From NCBI GenBank assembly GCA_017621905.1, contig JAGASC010000140.1, positions 1-6,066 on the forward strand: a DNA stretch of 6,066 nt, given 5' to 3'. The translations under genes were made by a program, and so were the position numbers. The notes beneath the pieces were generated by a model. The model made no database searches. It was not told the origin of the DNA and saw only the letters and a list, made by a program, of their open reading frames with translations. The stretch is from Roseburia sp. Its GTDB lineage: Bacteria; Bacillota; Clostridia; Lachnospirales; Lachnospiraceae. Of the stretch, positions 5,252 through 6,066 are shown piece by piece; the first letter of the stretch is position 1, and each line of letters begins with the position of its first letter.

Positions 5252-6066
5252 CTATGCAATCTGTCCTTCCAGTGCTGTCTTTGCCTCTGCGATTGCATCC
5301 GGGATGCCTGCCGGGTTCTTGCCGCCGGCCTGTGCCATGTTGGGACGTCCGCCGCCGCCACCGCCGACTTTTCCTGCGATTGCTTTGATCAGGTTGCCTG
5401 CATGTGCCCCCTGTTTCATAGCTCCGTCAGTTGCCATGGCAATCAGGTTTACCTTGCCTTCATTTGCGGAAGCCAGTACAACGACGCCTTCGCCCAGCTT
5501 TTCTTTCAGCTGATCGCCTAAATCTCGCAGACCGTTCATATCCACACCGTCAACGCTGGTAGCTAAAAGCTTCACACCTTTTACTTCTACGACCTGATCC
5601 ATAACATCACCCAGAGCTTCCTTTGCAGCCTTGCTCTTTAAGGATTCGTTTTCGCTCTGGAGCGCTTTTATTTCAGCTAACATATGCTCAATCTTCTCTG
5701 CTAAAGTTGCCGGAGTTGCCTTTGCAGCCTTTGCAGCGGCCATGAGCTCTTCTTCCACTTTCTGGTAATAAGCAAATACGTTATCACCAGTGAGTGCCTC
5801 GATACGACGCACACCGGCAGCTACACCGCTCTCGGATACAATCTTAAATGCTGTGATATCACCGGTATTTTTTACATGGGTACCACCACAGAGTTCTTTG
5901 GAGAAATCACTCATGGATACCACGCGCACGGTCTCGCCGTACTTTTCACCGAACAGTGCCATTGCACCGGATTTTTTTGCCTCATCCACAGACATCACAT
6001 CGGTACAAACCTCGATGCCTTCTGCAATCTTCTCATTTACAATCTGCTCTACTTTTTCCAGTTCCT
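5252..6066 (-). CDS. alaS: Alanyl-tRNA synthetase, C-terminal part (5' end outside window)
   Basis: The frame is open from the window edge to TAG at 5254-5252 and gives 270 residues. Full-length AlaRS is about 870-880 residues, so roughly the first 600 (aminoacylation domain and most of the editing domain) lie outside. The visible part begins in the editing domain with EAKKSGAMALFGEKYGE, followed by FSKELCGGTHVKNTGDI. The Cys and His of CGGTH are the second half of the zinc/editing-site motif that clears mischarged Ser- and Gly-tRNA(Ala). A helical linker follows (EEELMAAAKAAKATPATL onward), then the C-Ala domain with the glycine-rich GKVGGGGGGRPNMAQAGG near the end. The enzyme charges tRNA(Ala) in the cytosol. 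An internal GTG at 5998 is not the start, because homologous AlaRS sequence continues upstream. I see no convincing intrinsic terminator after the stop, so some readthrough into rpsU is possible. Confidence 0.96.
   Translation of the reverse strand, partial: ELEKVEQIVNEKIAEGIEVCTDVMSVDEAKKSGAMALFGEKYGETVRVVSMSDFSKELCGGTHVKNTGDITAFKIVSESGVAAGVRRIEALTGDNVFAYYQKVEEELMAAAKAAKATPATLAEKIEHMLAEIKALQSENESLKSKAAKEALGDVMDQVVEVKGVKLLATSVDGVDMNGLRDLGDQLKEKLGEGVVVLASANEGKVNLIAMATDGAMKQGAHAGNLIKAIAGKVGGGGGGRPNMAQAGGKNPAGIPDAIAEAKTALEGQIA

Overview
This window looks like chromosomal DNA from a low-to-moderate GC Firmicute, most likely a gut Clostridium of the Lachnospiraceae type. The reasons are strong AGGAGG-type ribosome binding sites, a short lysine/arginine-rich bS21, a Firmicute-style AlaRS C-terminus, and a membrane-anchored spermidine-synthase-like protein of a kind I associate with these bacteria. 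The taxonomic call is inference. Every gene I can support is on the minus strand, so the window reads from right to left.

Right part (about 4800-6066): the 3' end of alaS (alanyl-tRNA synthetase), then a very strong consensus promoter, rpsU (ribosomal protein bS21) and a textbook intrinsic terminator. This is a housekeeping translation block.

Middle (about 2900-4800): a single-gene unit for a 531-residue protein. It has a multi-pass membrane N-terminus and a cytosolic spermidine-synthase/methyltransferase-like C-terminus. A gene-free leader of about 250 bases precedes it, with a hairpin and two tiny overlapping reading frames. An intrinsic terminator follows it.

Left part (1-2830): a catabolic-looking operon. 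A canonical Gfo/Idh/MocA dehydrogenase (352 aa) is followed by a short, divergent Gfo/Idh/MocA-like protein (276 aa) and a TIM-barrel sugar isomerase/epimerase-like protein that runs off the window. Upstream of the first intact gene lies a 51-codon open stretch with no usable start. It ends 23 bases before that gene and looks like the surviving 3' end of a lost gene. A candidate promoter lies just upstream of it. The three enzymes probably act in sequence on a sugar, polyol, sugar acid or glycoside: NAD(P)-dependent oxidation to a keto intermediate, then isomerisation or C-O/C-C bond rearrangement. The substrate cannot be read from the sequence.

I see no mobile element, CRISPR array, tRNA or rRNA. 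Nothing in the window proves a new system. The least explained items are the divergent oxidoreductase paired with a canonical one, the truncated upstream gene, the long intercistronic hairpin, and the leader of the membrane protein.
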